A stretch of 64,000 nucleotides of DNA, taken from the NCBI GenBank assembly GCA_026214975.1, contig CM047808.1, positions 5,755,262 through 5,819,261 of the forward strand. Reading direction: 5' to 3'. Source of the DNA: Gentiana macrophylla (lineage: Eukaryota > Streptophyta > Magnoliopsida > Gentianales > Gentianaceae). Below are positions 21,975-33,661 of this stretch, in pieces. The position numbers were made by a program, and so were the translations under genes. The notes under the pieces are model-generated. The model saw only the letters and a program-made list of their open reading frames with translations, had not been told where the DNA came from and made no database searches. Numbering within the stretch: position 1 is the first letter of the stretch; each line of letters starts with the position of its first letter.

Positions 21975-22117
21975 CACTAACGGATCCAGGAGTTTTTTTC
22001 AGTGGGATCACGGGACCGTAAAACTATATTTTTTATCAAAAAATTTGTTCCCGTGGGGTCACAGGAACCCAAAACTAATTTTTTTTAACTATAAAATAAC
22101 ATTTTTAACAACAAAAC
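21975..22117. mobile_element. Left part of an older repeat split by the Copia insertion
   Basis: The sequence from about CGGATCCAGGAG to AACAAAAC continues after the Copia element at 26501-26577 (AAACTATATCGTTTTAATATT ... TAGATCCGCCC). The two ends, CGGATCCAGGAG and its near complement in TAGATCCGCCC, suggest a nonautonomous DNA element with GGGGTCAC(G)TGACCCC words. It served as target for the Copia element. Confidence 0.4.
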
Positions 22118-22502
22118 TGAAGAGAGTTTGAGAATGTGTTAACACAAGAGTAAACTTCAACTTGGTTTATTTATTGATATGAGAGGTGTATAAATAGATA
22201 CAAATGAGAGAGAGATTAATTTAGCTAGCTTGGCGCCACTTGAGTATGTAGATGTGGGCGGCAAGCATGCAAAAGTAAAAGTAAAAGCTATGTACATGAC
22301 ATAAAGTAAACTAGAGTTTGACATATTAATTGTTTATATGTATCACAATTAATATGTCTTTTACAAATAAATAAAGTGTACTAATAATATAATACACGAA
22401 ATAGAGAGCTCATTGAACATGTTACTCGGCGAGAGGCATAAGAACACCCTGGTTGAGGTCGCACTCTTGAGGCTCAAGACTGCTTTGAGTAATATTTCCA
22501 CA
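22118..22502 (-). repeat. 3' LTR of the first Copia element
   Basis: 385 bp, TGAAGAG..TTCCACA in plus-strand reading. It contains a GACATATTAATTGTTTATATG..CATATAA-like A/T section shared with its partner at 26121. The purine tract of the internal region adjoins it at 22503. Confidence 0.9.
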
Positions 22503-23436
22503 CCCTCAAATCTGGTCAGTATATGTTAATGCAAACCAAGTTTGCTACTTAGTCTCTGCTTTGAACATAAGAGGTGGAATAGCCTTGGTAAGGATATCAA
22601 GATTCGATCTCTTTGAGGAACATCTTGGAGTTGAATAATCTTGGCATCAATCTTCTCCTTCAAAAAATGTCTGTCAATGTCCACATGTTTTGTTTTGTCA
22701 TGATGGATGGATCCTCTCGCCATGCATAGTCTTTGAGTTATTATCACGTGAGTGTGATAGGTTCTTTGAAGAGTTCTTTGAAGTTCGATGAAGTACTCAT
22801 TTGAGCCAAAGAGCTTCACAAATGCCTAAGACAAGTGCCTGAGTTCACTTCAAGATCGCTTCTGAGACACGATAGGTTGTTTCTTGCTCCTCCAAGTAAC
22901 AAGATTGCCCCATACATAGGAGCGATGCTTTGTGGTCGACCTTCTATCTATGTGGCATCCACCCAATCGGCATCGTGTAGACGCTTGATGGATCTATCGC
23001 CAGACTTGGTGAAGTGTAACCCTTGGCCAGGAGTGGACTTTAAATACCTCAAGATCCTATTCACGACATCCCAATGTTGCTCGGTAGAGGCAAATGCATG
23101 AAGCAAGCTAACCAGATCGACACCATATGCAATATCCGGTCTTGTATGGGATAGGTAGATGAGTTTCCTACAAGTCTTTGATATTGTTCCTTTCTTACAA
23201 ACAATGTCACCATGTAGCGAGCGGTATGACCTGGGGTCTACTGGGGATCAAAGCAGTTTGCACCCAAAGATGCCGCTTTTCTTCAAGAGTCCAGTACATA
23301 TTTCCTTTGGGAGGCGAGATTCCTTTGATGTTTCTAGCTACTTCCATGCCAAGAAAATACTTAAGTAAACCCAAGTCTTTAACTCGAAATACCTTTGCGC
23401 CAGTTCTTTCAAGTGTTGGATCTCGGCGAGGTCATC

Positions 23437-23881
23437 TCAAGTAAGGATGATATCATCCACATAGACAATAAGAATAGACCTCTTACGGTTGGTTGTCTTG
23501 ATGAACATAGTGTGATCGTAATTGCATTGGTGATATCCAAAGACTTTGACCACAGTTGTTAATTTTCCAAACCATGCCCTTGGTGATTGCTTGAGCCATA
23601 TAGAGATTTCCTCGCTTTGCACACCTTGCCTTGAGTATGAGGATTGATAAAACCAGGAGGTATAGTCATATAAACCTCCTCGATAAGGTCCCCATTTAGA
23701 AAAGCATTTTGATGTCCAATTGATGAAGAGGCCAGTCAAGTTGGACGGTAGAGAAATTAGTACCTGACAGCGGTGTTGAGCTTTGCCACTTTGGTGCAAA
23801 GGTTTCTTTATAGTCAATGCCATAGGTTTGAGTGAATCCTCGGCTACCAATCGGCTTTGTACTTGTCAATAGTGCCATCAA
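23437..23881 (-). pseudogene. Copia reverse transcriptase remnant
   Basis: Two overlapping frames together show [26 protein letters not shown] and the active-site word YVDDI after GYHQCNYDHTMFIK. These are standard Copia RT blocks. The frame change between 23696 and 23850 and nearby stops make it non-functional. Confidence 0.85.
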
Positions 23882-24538
23882 TGCAGTGTACTTGATAGTG
23901 AATAACCATTTTGCGGTGATTGTCTTCTTGCCTTTTGGAAGAGTTGTGAGATCCCAAGTATGATTATCCGGAGGCGATCATCTCTGTTTTAACAAATGAC
24001 CTTCCACTTATCATTTTGAAGGGCCTCTGAATATTTCTAGGGATAGAGTGAGAGTCCAGGTCTGTGTAAACATGGCAAAGGCAGGAGACAATCGATCATA
24101 AGATAAATAAGTATGAATAGAATGATCGGTGCATGGTCTCTTCCTTTCCTTAGAGCAATAGTCCATCATCCACTTGAGAGGGTCTGGCGAGTCGATAGGC
24201 GAGGTTCGGCAGACTACGGTTCGAGAGGTTCTTTGAGGCTCTGGGTCGGCGATCTCTGTGACATGCCAGATCGCCTTGAGGTCACCATCTTTGAAGGTTA
24301 TGAGTCTTTGGGAGTAAGCTGCTTGATGGTCGAAGAGGCTCGGGTCACAGATCTGCTTGAGAGTTAGGACTCTGCTGAGGGTAAATGGTTTCTTTGAGGA
24401 ACGGACTTAGTTCAATCTCAATCAGTTTCCATCGTGATGGCTCATGAGGTTCTTTGTAATATGGAGTCCTTTCAAAAATTTCACATCCATAGAATTGTAA
24501 AATTTCTTTTCATTAGAGAGAGTAACACTTGTAACCTT

Positions 24539-24821
24539 TCATGTCTGTGCATATCCAAGGAAAATGCACTTATGAGCTTTAGGATCAAGTTTATACGTGT
24601 TGAGCATGGATATACACAAACACAGTACAACCAAAGATCTTTGGAGGCAATCGGGAAACAAGATGATGGCGAGGAGTGTGTGGTCGAGTAGGGTTTGGAG
24701 TGGAGTTTTGAAACCTAACACTCTCTTTGGGAAGTCTGTTGATTAAGTATGTGGAAGTCAATATAGCTTCACCCCACATATATTTTGGAACATCTGTGGT
24801 AAACATAATAGACCTAGCCAT
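24539..24821 (-). pseudogene. Copia integrase C-terminal remnant
   Basis: Frames show PKYMWGEAILTSTYLINRLP and then LDPKAHKCIFLGYAQT, blocks that follow the integrase core in Copia polyproteins. A frameshift separates them near 24600. Confidence 0.75.
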
Positions 24822-26120
24822 TTCAAGCGGATGCTGTTCTTTCTCTCAAGAACCCCATTTTCTTTGAGGGTTTCAACACAACTCTTGATATGGACAATCC
24901 CTTTATCCATCAAGAAATTGCGAGATGAGACTCATAATATTCAAGAGCATTGTCGGTCTTCAAGATTTTGATCTTAGTGTCAAATTGAGTGGAGACCATG
25001 TTGTAAAATTCTTGAAAGATGGGTCCAACTTTGGACTTATCCTTCATTAAAAATAACCAAGTGGTTCGGTGTGGTCATCTATGAAGGTAACAAACCACCT
25101 CTTTCTGTTATGCTTTTTACTCTTGAGGTCCCCATACATCACTTTGTGAATTAGGGTGAAAGGTGAGGAGGGTAAGTGAGGTAATTTAGCATACAGATTT
25201 GGTGAGTTTGGCAACCGACATATATCACATTGAAGATCATTAAGATTGCATCCTTTAAATAATTCAGAGTTAAAGTCTTTAAATAACCAAAAATAGGATG
25301 TCCTAATCTATAATGCCATAACATAATATTGTCTGACAGCTTGAGAGCAAAGTCTTTGAGGCGAATCGTCTTGAGTTTTGTCTTTTCGAGGTGAACAATA
25401 AAATGATCCTGAGCAAGTTTTGGCTCTTTCCATTACTTCTTGTGAATAAGTATCTTGGAAACTACACTCGATTGTCTTTAAAAGATTTGTCAATTTAGGT
25501 CCTTAGTGAGTTTCTTGATGATATGAGATTACTGATCTAGCTTTGGAACAAGCAGGACATCATTGAGATAGATTTTATCGATTAAGTTTGACAATTCCAA
25601 AACCTTGAGCATATGAAAAGATCCATCAACAGTTTTAATTTTATGAGTCTCATTGATTGGGGTTTGAGGTTATATACAGTCTTTATTTCTGTCATATGAG
25701 ATGAGGCCCCGAGAATCAACTATCCAGTGCCATTCTTGAGTTGGGAATAAGATATACTGTCTTGGTATGAGTGGCAATGCTGTGAGAGAGTTATCGATCT
25801 TACGCCATTTGAGAAACTCTTTGAAGAGAGCTAAGCGAGAATCCACAATATCACCAAAGTGATTCCGGTCTGCTTGAGAGTGTTTGGACTCGAGACAAGT
25901 CTTCCATCTTGCTTTGTCTGAGTTATACTTTTTCATAGATCTTGACGACCCAAGATTATTGTTGTAATCAAGTCGTGATTTGTATATGGAGTGGAGTCGG
26001 TAACCTCGATCTGTTGAGATTTACTTAATGAGTAGGATGCTTCAGATGAAGACATCCTTGATAAAAACGATACTGAGTTTTGCAGCGGAAAATTAGAACT
26101 CAGTAGGCTCTCTGATACCA

Positions 26121-26495
26121 TGAAGAGAGTTTGAGAATGTGTTAACACAAGAGTAAACTTCAACTTGGTTTATTCATTGATATGAGAGGTGTATAAATAG
26201 ATACAAATGAGAGAGAGACTAGCTAGCTAGCTTGGGCGGCCACTTGAGTATGTAGATGTGGGCGGCAAGCATGCAAAAAGTAAAAGTAAAAGCTATGTCT
26301 ATGACATAATAAACTAGAGTTTGACATATTAATTGTTTATATGTATCACAATTAATATGTCTTTCACAAATAAATAAAGTGTACTAATAATATAATACAC
26401 GAAATAGAAATCTGCTTGAACACATGTTACTCAAATAGAGGCATAAGAGCACCTCTTTGAGGCTCAAGACTACCTATTTGAGTAATATTTCCACA
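26121..26495 (-). repeat. 5' LTR of the first Copia element
   Basis: 375 bp, same ends as the partner LTR. The PBS-like sequence lies immediately to its left (plus coordinates 26106-26120), as expected for minus orientation. Confidence 0.9.
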
Positions 26496-26577
26496 AAAAC
26501 TATATCGTTTTAATATTAAAATAAATCCCGAATCTCAGTGGGGTCACGTGACCCCTACCCCTACATAGATCCGCCCA

Positions 26578-26923
26578 TGTCTAAAACTCGAAGCTTAGCC
26601 ATGGAAACCACACGAGGAACTCCGACAACTGGTCTTTCTAAAGGGATGTCAAACCCAGTAGTGTGCGGTTTTCAATATATAATTAATCACTAAGGACATA
26701 CTGAAAGAGCACAACTTATCATGTAGTACTCAGGATGATGAACGTCCAAGGACTTGCAGTCAATGACCGAACAATTCCAGATTATTTGTTATTAGTTAAA
26801 TCAACCAGTTTCCTGGAAATTTTAGCATCAAAAAACGCGGATTTTATGATGGTTCGGCTCCAAGTATGACTTGGTGGTCTGGAACAATTCCAGATTATCT
26901 TATGACCTCTGGCTCCGGTACCA
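26578..26923 (-). mobile_element. Probable internal part of a TRIM-like element
   Basis: Next to the short LTR at 26924, the minus strand reads TGGTACCGGAGCCAGAGG, a primer-binding-site-like sequence. This implies an internal region extending leftward. A GGAACAATTCCAGATTAT..GACC word occurs twice (about 26770 and 26881). No coding potential. Confidence 0.35.
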
Positions 26924-27203
26924 TGTTAAGATCAAACGCTTACCGTTCTACTAAAACCAATTGGTGGTAGTAAATGTGCTACTATTTTTCCTTATACACT
27001 TTAACACACCCCTTCAAATGTGGCCCATATCAAGGCTATGTCAACTAGGCACATAACAAGTCTGAGCCAACTAGGCTCACAAAAGCCAACTAGGTCAGCC
27101 TAACACTTGCACATTATAAATGAGGGAAATAATGTTTGCAGCGGAGTTTGAACCCAAGACCTTCCGCTCTGATACCATGTCAGGATCAAACGCTTACCGT
27201 TCT
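26924..27203 (-). mobile_element. TRIM-like element, minus orientation, interrupted
   Basis: LTR 26924-27006 (minus strand TGTTAAAGTGTATAAGG..GATCTTAACA, 83 bp). A noncoding internal region follows at 27007-27177: on the minus strand a PBS-like TGGTATCAGAGCGGAAGG at its start and a purine tract TTTGAAGGGGTG at its end. A second LTR begins at 27178 and is broken at 27203 by the second Copia element. LTRs under 100 bp and an internal region of about 170 bp fit terminal-repeat retrotransposons in miniature. Confidence 0.7.
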
Positions 27204-27730
27204 TGTTATAAAACGGATGGAGATAACTTCAGATGCAAGAAACAGAAACAGAAGCAATCAAACATAAACAATCAAAGGAGAAAACAGAAACAAGAAGAAC
27301 ACAGATTTAACGTGGAAAACCCCTCAGTGGGAGAGGTAAAAAACCACGGGCAGAAAAGAGATATTTTATTATGCACAGAATTTTACAGATTTCAACACAC
27401 CCAGATAATGAGACAACAATTGTATTTATAGGCACAAATCCCTAAACCCTAGCCGCAATGAATCTTTGTCGATGCACCATAAATACCCCTACACGTGTCC
27501 TCCTTTTAATGACATTTGTATAGTCATCACATAATGTAATTAGCGAGATGTGGGACCTCTTTGCATTCAAGTACTCGCAGATTGTCACCCTGGCGATAGT
27601 CACCTCTTTGAAGCCTCGGTGAGACTCCACCCCACTTCGATGAGAATTGAATACACTTCTCATTTGTCCATCACACGGTGAGTCTTGATTGGTTCCACCC
27701 AGATGCAGAGTTTAAGTCACCTTACCGACA
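27204..27730 (-). repeat. 3' LTR of the second Copia element
   Basis: 527 bp, TGTTATAAAACGG..TTACCGACA in plus reading. Includes TTGTATTTATAGGCACAAAT, a TATA-like section when read on the minus strand. Confidence 0.9.
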
Positions 27731-28827
27731 AATCTCCACCTTGACTTCAACTCTCACTAGAGTCAAACAGATTGCATAACCGGATGTACTTGTACGGATG
27801 CATGCATTCGTCAATGCCGGATGTACTTGTACGGACTATCTCCACAACATCCACTCCACCGATCCGCCTCGGTAGAGTTTCGAGAAGCAGATTACAAGCT
27901 TTGAATATTCAAGTAAGTCCAGGCAAAGTGAAACTTACTCATTGAATCGGTTTAGTGAACATATCGGCAGGATTCTCCTTTGTGCCAATCTTCTTCACTA
28001 CAACCCTCTTCTCATTTCTCGAGAAAATGATACGACATCAATATGCTTGGTTCTCTCATGATGAACCCGATCTTGGCTAAACATATTGCACTTAGATCTG
28101 TCACAATATATATATCACTGATCTCGATGCAACCCCAAATCATTGACTAGCCCTTCAACGGACACCCTCCTTAACCGCTTCAAGAAGAGCCATATATTCT
28201 CGCTTCAAGTAGTTGATAAGGCTCATCAGAGCTCAAGAGTAGCTTTTCGGTGACCACTTTGCATTTCCCAATGTAAACACATAACCCGATCATTGATTTT
28301 CATCATCAACATCACCGTGATAATCGGCATCACAAGAATCGTGACTGCACTCAAAGATCACCACCATAAATGAGACCAACATCACCACTCTCTCGGTACT
28401 GAATATCCTTTTAACGACTTTCCAGTGTTCCTTTCCAGGTTGAGCCATAAACTCGCCGACAACACCGATCGCTCTGAGCGAGATCAGGCCTAGTGCATAC
28501 CATGGCATACATCGATCGCCAATTGCACTAGCATAGGGAACTTTGACATATACTCCTTCTCTTGGTGATTGTGAAGCATAAGCAGACAAATGAACATTTG
28601 ATGCCATAGAGTATCTATTGGTTTTCTGAAGAGACATCCCAAACTTGGCCAATATCTTACGCACATAACCCTGCTTTGAGACAAGAACAACTTCTTCCCG
28701 ACTTCTATCTCTCAGGATCTCCATCCCAAGATTTTCTTGGCGGCACCCAAATCCTTCATTTCAAATTCAAGATCGAGAAGGTTCTTGATTTTGAACATCG
28801 ACTTCCTTGCTGCAGGCTATCAAGATG

Positions 28828-29226
28828 TCATCCACATCTGAGGACAAGATAGATATATGATCCATCTTTCAAACAGATGTAGTAAACACAACAATCATAT
28901 GGACTTACATTTATAACCCATTGAAGCATGAAATTGTCAAACCTTTTATACCACTGCCTTGGAGCTTGCTTCAAACCATACAATGATTTCTTCAACTTGC
29001 AAACATAGTTTTCTTTGCCAGGAACTTGAAAACCCTCAGGCTGTGTCATGTATATCTCCTTATCAACCTCACCATGAAAAGCAGTTTTCACATCTAATTG
29101 CTCAAGTTCGAGATCCTGCTTTGTGCCACCATTGCTAGTAACACCACGATTGAAGTGTGTCGACCTTTGGTGAAAATATTTCATCAAAGTCAACCCCTTC
29201 CTTTTGATGAATCCTCTTGCAACCAA
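28828..29226 (-). pseudogene. Copia reverse transcriptase remnant
   Basis: Contains VARGFIKRKGL, QLDVKTAFHGEVDKEIYM, QPEGF and KLKKSLYGLKQAPRQWYKRF, the characteristic Copia RT series. The YVDD-type motif falls in the next frame after a shift near 28830. It is broken upstream at FHQRSTHFNRG. Confidence 0.9.
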
Positions 29227-30007
29227 ACGTGCCTTATACGACCCTTACGCGCTTTGTTATTCCTTCCTTTTCTTGAAGATCCATTTACAAGTCACAACTC
29301 CCTTTTCAAAGTGAGTCGTTTGACCAATTCCCAAGTCGATTCTTCAATAATGACTCCATTTCATCTCCCATGGTCGCATGCCACCGAGATGCTTCAGACA
29401 TGTCATTGCTTCCTCTGTAAGTAGTAGGTTCAAAGAACCTCTACTTCTTCAAACAACTTGGAGTGCATATCCGGCCAAATCATCATATCCATATCTCCTG
29501 GAGGTATCCCAACATTAGATCTTCTAGCTCTTTGGCCTAGACTCTGCTGATCAATGTTTGTATGACGCCTCGCGAGGTCTCAAAGCAGATCGGCTTGGAT
29601 CGGTCTCGGTTCATTGTCCGGTCAAGATAGTGTTGATTTGGATCCACCGATTGTTGCATATCAAGACTCCACTGAAGCTCCACCTGCTTTCAACACTATC
29701 GATTCAAAGATCTTGGTTTGGACTCGGTAGACCTCTCCACCGATGAGTTTAACATAGAATTTTCATCAAACACAACGCCCCTCCTTTGAGGATTACTCGG
29801 ACTCTGTGATGACCAAATCCTATATCCTTTCACTCCATCACCATACCCCACAAACACTCCCTTCTTGGCTCTTGGCTCCAACTTTCCTTCACTAACATGA
29901 TAGTAAGTTGTACTTCCAAAAACCCTTAGAATCGAGTAGTCGTGAGGCTTGCTCGACCACATCTCAAATGGTGTCTTGAGATTGATTCTGTGTGAGGACT
30001 CTGTTGA

Positions 30008-30685
30008 TTAAGTAGCAAGTTGTCTTAACAGCCTTCCGCCCAAAATCTCCTTGACAAACAAATTTTGAGAAAGCATACACCTTGCCCTCTCCGGAAGAGT
30101 TTGATTCATCCTTTCAGCTACACCATTCTGCTGAGGTGTATTCCTTACAGTATGATGTCTGGCAATACCCTCAGCTGCACAAAATGAATCAAAATCCGTC
30201 CAGCGGTAATTCGAGACCATTATCTCTGCACGAAGCTTCTTGATTTTCTTGCCTAAGCGATTCTCCACTAGGGCCTTCCACTGCTTGAAGTTATTGAATG
30301 CATCACTTTTGTTCTTCATCATCACCACCCAAGTCATCCTTGAATAGTCATCTATGAATGACACAAAATATCTGTGACCACCCAATGACTCAACTCTTGA
30401 TGGACCCCAGCAGTCTGAATGGATATAATCAAGTGTTGCCTTTGTGTTGTGCAACCCTGCTGAGAATTTACTTCTGTGCAATTTTCCAAACACACAATGT
30501 TCACAAAAGTCCAGATTCTTGACCTTATATCCCCCAAGAAAACCTGCTGAAGAAAGAACCTGCATACCCCTTTCACCCATGTGACCAAGTCTCATGTGCC
30601 ACAACTGAGTCTGGCTTGAGATCGGTGAGCTCACGAGGATGCAAGCAGAAGTGCAGATCTGATGAGATCCTTGTAATATATACAA
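30008..30685 (-). pseudogene. Copia GAG-pre-integrase and integrase remnant
   Basis: LWHMRLGHMGERGMQVL with the zinc-binding pair FCEHCVFGK, then the integrase core: HSDCWGPS, SFIDDYSRMTWV and TPQQNGVAERMNQT. The first core residue is within HSDCWG; the second block reads as a degenerate EIMVSNYRWTDF where GGEF/NGGE-type words are expected. The frame ends before the C-terminal part. Confidence 0.85.
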
Positions 30686-31940
30686 GGTTCCTCTTGATGC
30701 CTTTGAGGACTACAATCGAATCTTTAAAGACATTGGTGACCACCTTCACCCTTGAAATTGAACCCCTCTGTTGTCAAGAGATCGAGAGATACCAAATTCT
30801 TGGTCATCTGTGGAACATGTCTTACATCCTTGATTGTACAAAATTTACCATCCTCTCGTCCTTAACTTTATCGAGCCAATTCCCACAACTTTACTGAGAC
30901 TTTCTGTTGGCCATATAGATTTGACCACCATCTATCTCGCTCATAAGTGAAAACCACTCTGTTTGGACAAATATGGTAGGATGCTCCAGAATCAAGTATC
31001 CACACATCATTGTGATGTGTAGAATCCCCGCAACTAGAAACAGATCCTCATCAGATTGCTCAAGAGCCAAAGTCGCTGCGCTGTAAGTGCCTTCCTCGCC
31101 GCTTTCTTCTTCCTTGGACAATTGGACTTCCAATGTCCTCTCCTTCTGAGAATTCTGGACATCAGTAGACTTAGGACCTTTGGACCACGACTTCTTTTTC
31201 TTCTTACGTCCATATCCTTTTCCACTATTGTTGCTAGCTACTAGCCCAAAGACTGATTGTCTGCTCCAAAGACCTTGTGTCTAAGCTCCTGGCATGTAAG
31301 CGGACCTCACATCCTCCAAAGCTCTTGTATCCTTCCCAACTATGAACGATCGCACAAAGTTTTCATATGATGCCGGTAATGACACCAACAGGATTAGGGT
31401 GCATCTTCATCTTCAATTTTAACATCAATATTCCTTAAATCAAGCAATATTGTGTTGGTGGTCGAGATGTTCCCCTCGTGGACTTCCTTCATGCATCTTC
31501 AAACCGAACAACCTCTGTTTCAACAACAACTTGTTGGTCGGTGACTTGGTCATATAGGCTTTCAAGCTTCTTCCACAACTTTGTTGCGGTGTCTTCCTCA
31601 AAGCAACCTCGATGATAACATCATCGAGATAAGCACAACATGATGGTTGAATGTGCTTTCTCTTCAGGACCGGCATAATCTGCTTTGACTTTGTATTTGG
31701 TTTGTCGGATAAAGGATTCCACAAACCTGCTTTGTTTCAACAAAGGCACGATCTTGATTTGCCCACAGACCAAAAGCTGTTCCTTCCTGTAAATTTATCG
31801 ATTTTTACGTTATCTGCCGACATCTTTTCTTGTGAAGATCACAACTTTATCACGAGATCCTAGCACCTCTGTCAAGGCCTTGGTGAAGACGAAGTTGATA
31901 AATGTCTGATTGTTTTCCCAGAACCTTTCTCGATACCACT

Positions 31941-32473
31941 TGTTATAAAGCGGATGGAGATAACCGGATGCAAGAAAAGTAAAGCGAAGCAATCAAACAT
32001 AAACAATCAAAGAGAAAGCAGAAACAAGAAGAACATGATTTAACGTGGAAAACCCTCGATTGGGAGAGGTAAAAACCACAGGCGAGAAAGAGATATTTTA
32101 TTATGCACGAGAATTTTCTGATTTCAACACACCGAGATAATGAGACAACAATTGTATTTATAGGCACAAATCCTAAACCCACAGCCGCAAGGAATCTTTG
32201 TCGATGCACCATAAATACCCCTACACGTGTCCTCGCTTTTAATGACATCAGTATAGTATTGTCACATATAATGAATTAGCGAGATGTGGGACCTGCTTTG
32301 CATTCAAGTACTCAGCATTGTCACCCCACTGATAGTCACCCCGCCTTTGAAGCCTCGATGAGACTCCACCCTACCGATGCATGTAATTGAATACACTTCT
32401 CAGCTGTCCATCACACAGCTGAGTCTTCAGATTGGTTCCACCCAGATGCAGAGTTTAAGTCACCTTACTGACA
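31941..32473 (-). repeat. 5' LTR of the second Copia element
   Basis: 533 bp, TGTTATAAAGCGG..TTACTGACA. It differs from the partner by substitutions and many one- to four-base indels, so the insertion is not recent. Confidence 0.9.
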
Positions 32474-33200
32474 GTTCTACTAAAACCAATTGGTTTTAGT
32501 AAAACGGTAAACACTTGATCTTATCATGGTATCAGAGCCAGAGGTCATGAGATCGAACCCTGATGTGAACATTATTTAAAAAATGTGCAAGTGTTGGGAG
32601 AGATTTCCCACACTTGAGGGGGGTTGGGAGATATTGTCCACACTCCTGAATAAATTGTGCAAGTGTTGGGACAGATTTCCCACACTTGTGGGGGTGTTGG
32701 GAGAGATTCTCACACTCTTGAATGTAAAAAGAAATATATAGCGCATTTACTAACACCATTTGGTTTTAGTCGAACGATAAGCGCTTGATCCTGATAGAGC
32801 AATTGCCCACATTTGAGGGTGGGGGTGTTGGGGGAGATTCTCACATTCTTGAATGTATAAAGAAATATAGTAGCGAATTTATTAACACCAATTGATTTTA
32901 TCAGAATGGTAAAAGCTTGATACTGACATGGTAGCAGAGCGGAAGACCTTGGGTTCAAACACCGCTGCAAACATTTGTCAGAGCGGAAGGTCTTGGGTTC
33001 AACCCCGCTGCAAACATTATTTTCCCCTCATTTATAATGTGCAAGTGTTGGGCTGGCCTAATTGTCTTTTGTGTGTCTAGTTGACATAGTCTTGATATGA
33101 GCCCACACTTGAGGGGACGTGTTAAAGTGTATAAGGAAATATAGTAGCATATTTACTACTCTAAATTGGTTTTAGTACAACGGTAGGCTTGATCTTAATA
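32474..33200 (+). mobile_element. Array of TRIM-like short LTRs, plus orientation
   Basis: Four short LTR copies read on the plus strand: a partial one ending at 32526 (followed by PBS TGGTATCAGAGCCAG), 32723-32794, 32854-32928 (followed by TGGTAGCAGAGCGG) and 33120-33200. Intervening 130-190-bp internal parts carry GTGTTGGGAGAGATT, GGTTCAA and a purine tract ACTTGAGGGGACG before the last LTR. There is no coding capacity. It joins the minus-oriented copies head to head (see findings). Confidence 0.7.
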
Positions 33201-33326
33201 TGGAATCACAATGATATTAAATATATAGTTTTCCATAATCTTTCCCTAGTTAAGAAAATTCTAGTTATAAAAGTCCATTATTAATTTAAATCACAAAAAT
33301 ACTCTTTTGAATTATTCCTGTGATCA

Positions 33327-33402
33327 GGTGCGGCTTCACCCTTGGGTGGGGTGACCGACCCCTTAAAATAAAATTTTATATATAAATAGTAGAGAATTTT
33401 TT

Positions 33403-33478
<76 letters not shown>

Positions 33479-33654
33479 GATATATATATATGAATTGATT
33501 CTTAATTTTAAGTATTAATCCATGGTTTTTATGTTTGACCATGATTGAATGTATAAAGTTGAATATACAAATATATATATATATATGTATGATTGAATTT
33601 TTTTTTTGACGAATTTCTAACCTCGTGTCAAAAATCACGTAGCTGTCTCTGCCC
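33327..33654. mobile_element. hAT-like nonautonomous element with microsatellite core
   Basis: Flanked by GTGATCA at 33320-33326 and 33655-33661 (7 of 8 bases if an 8-bp TSD is assumed). The left end GGTGCGGCTTCACCCTTGG and the right end GCTGTCTCTGCCC resemble a widespread plant hAT-type repeat with a GGCGGA..CCGCCC-like tip. The core is a (CA)n-(TA)n run from about 33405 to 33490. Confidence 0.6.
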
Positions 33655-33661
33655 GTGATCA

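Larger units (their letters stand above)
22118..26495 (-). mobile_element. Ty1/Copia retrotransposon, complete but decayed
   Basis: 4378 bp, minus orientation. The LTRs are 22118-22502 (3') and 26121-26495 (5'), with TSD AAAAC at 22113-22117 and 26496-26500. On the minus strand a PBS-like TGGTATCAGAGAGCC abuts the 5' LTR and a purine-rich ATTTGAGGG abuts the 3' LTR. Order of remnants on the minus strand: gag (about 25933-26110), protease-like WIVDS (about 25720), integrase C-terminal part (about 24540-24820), reverse transcriptase (23437-23881). Many stops and frameshifts mean it is not autonomous. The LTR copies are similar over about 275 bp but differ strongly in the last 110 bp. Confidence 0.9.
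27204..32473 (-). mobile_element. Ty1/Copia retrotransposon, second complete decayed copy
   Basis: 5270 bp, minus orientation. The LTRs are 27204-27730 (3') and 31941-32473 (5'), with TSD GTTCT at 27199-27203 and 32474-32478. The minus strand has TGGTATCGAGAAAGG next to the 5' LTR and a purine-rich GTGGAGATT next to the 3' LTR. Minus-strand order: gag with a zinc-knuckle remnant (about 31034-31225), protease region (about 30900-31050), GAG-pre-integrase and integrase (30008-30685), RT (28828-29226), RNase H region (28290-28724). It is inserted in a TRIM-type LTR. Confidence 0.92.

Noticed and set aside
27120..27431. 103-residue plus-strand frame
   Set aside because: Spans the TRIM internal region and the Copia LTR start; not a gene.
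26924..33200. Cassandra-type TRIM (5S rRNA in the LTR)
   Set aside because: The short LTRs contain no 5S promoter-like sequence; they are of another TRIM type.
33402..33490. (CA)n-(TA)n frames with Cys-Val repeats
   Set aside because: Microsatellite translation.
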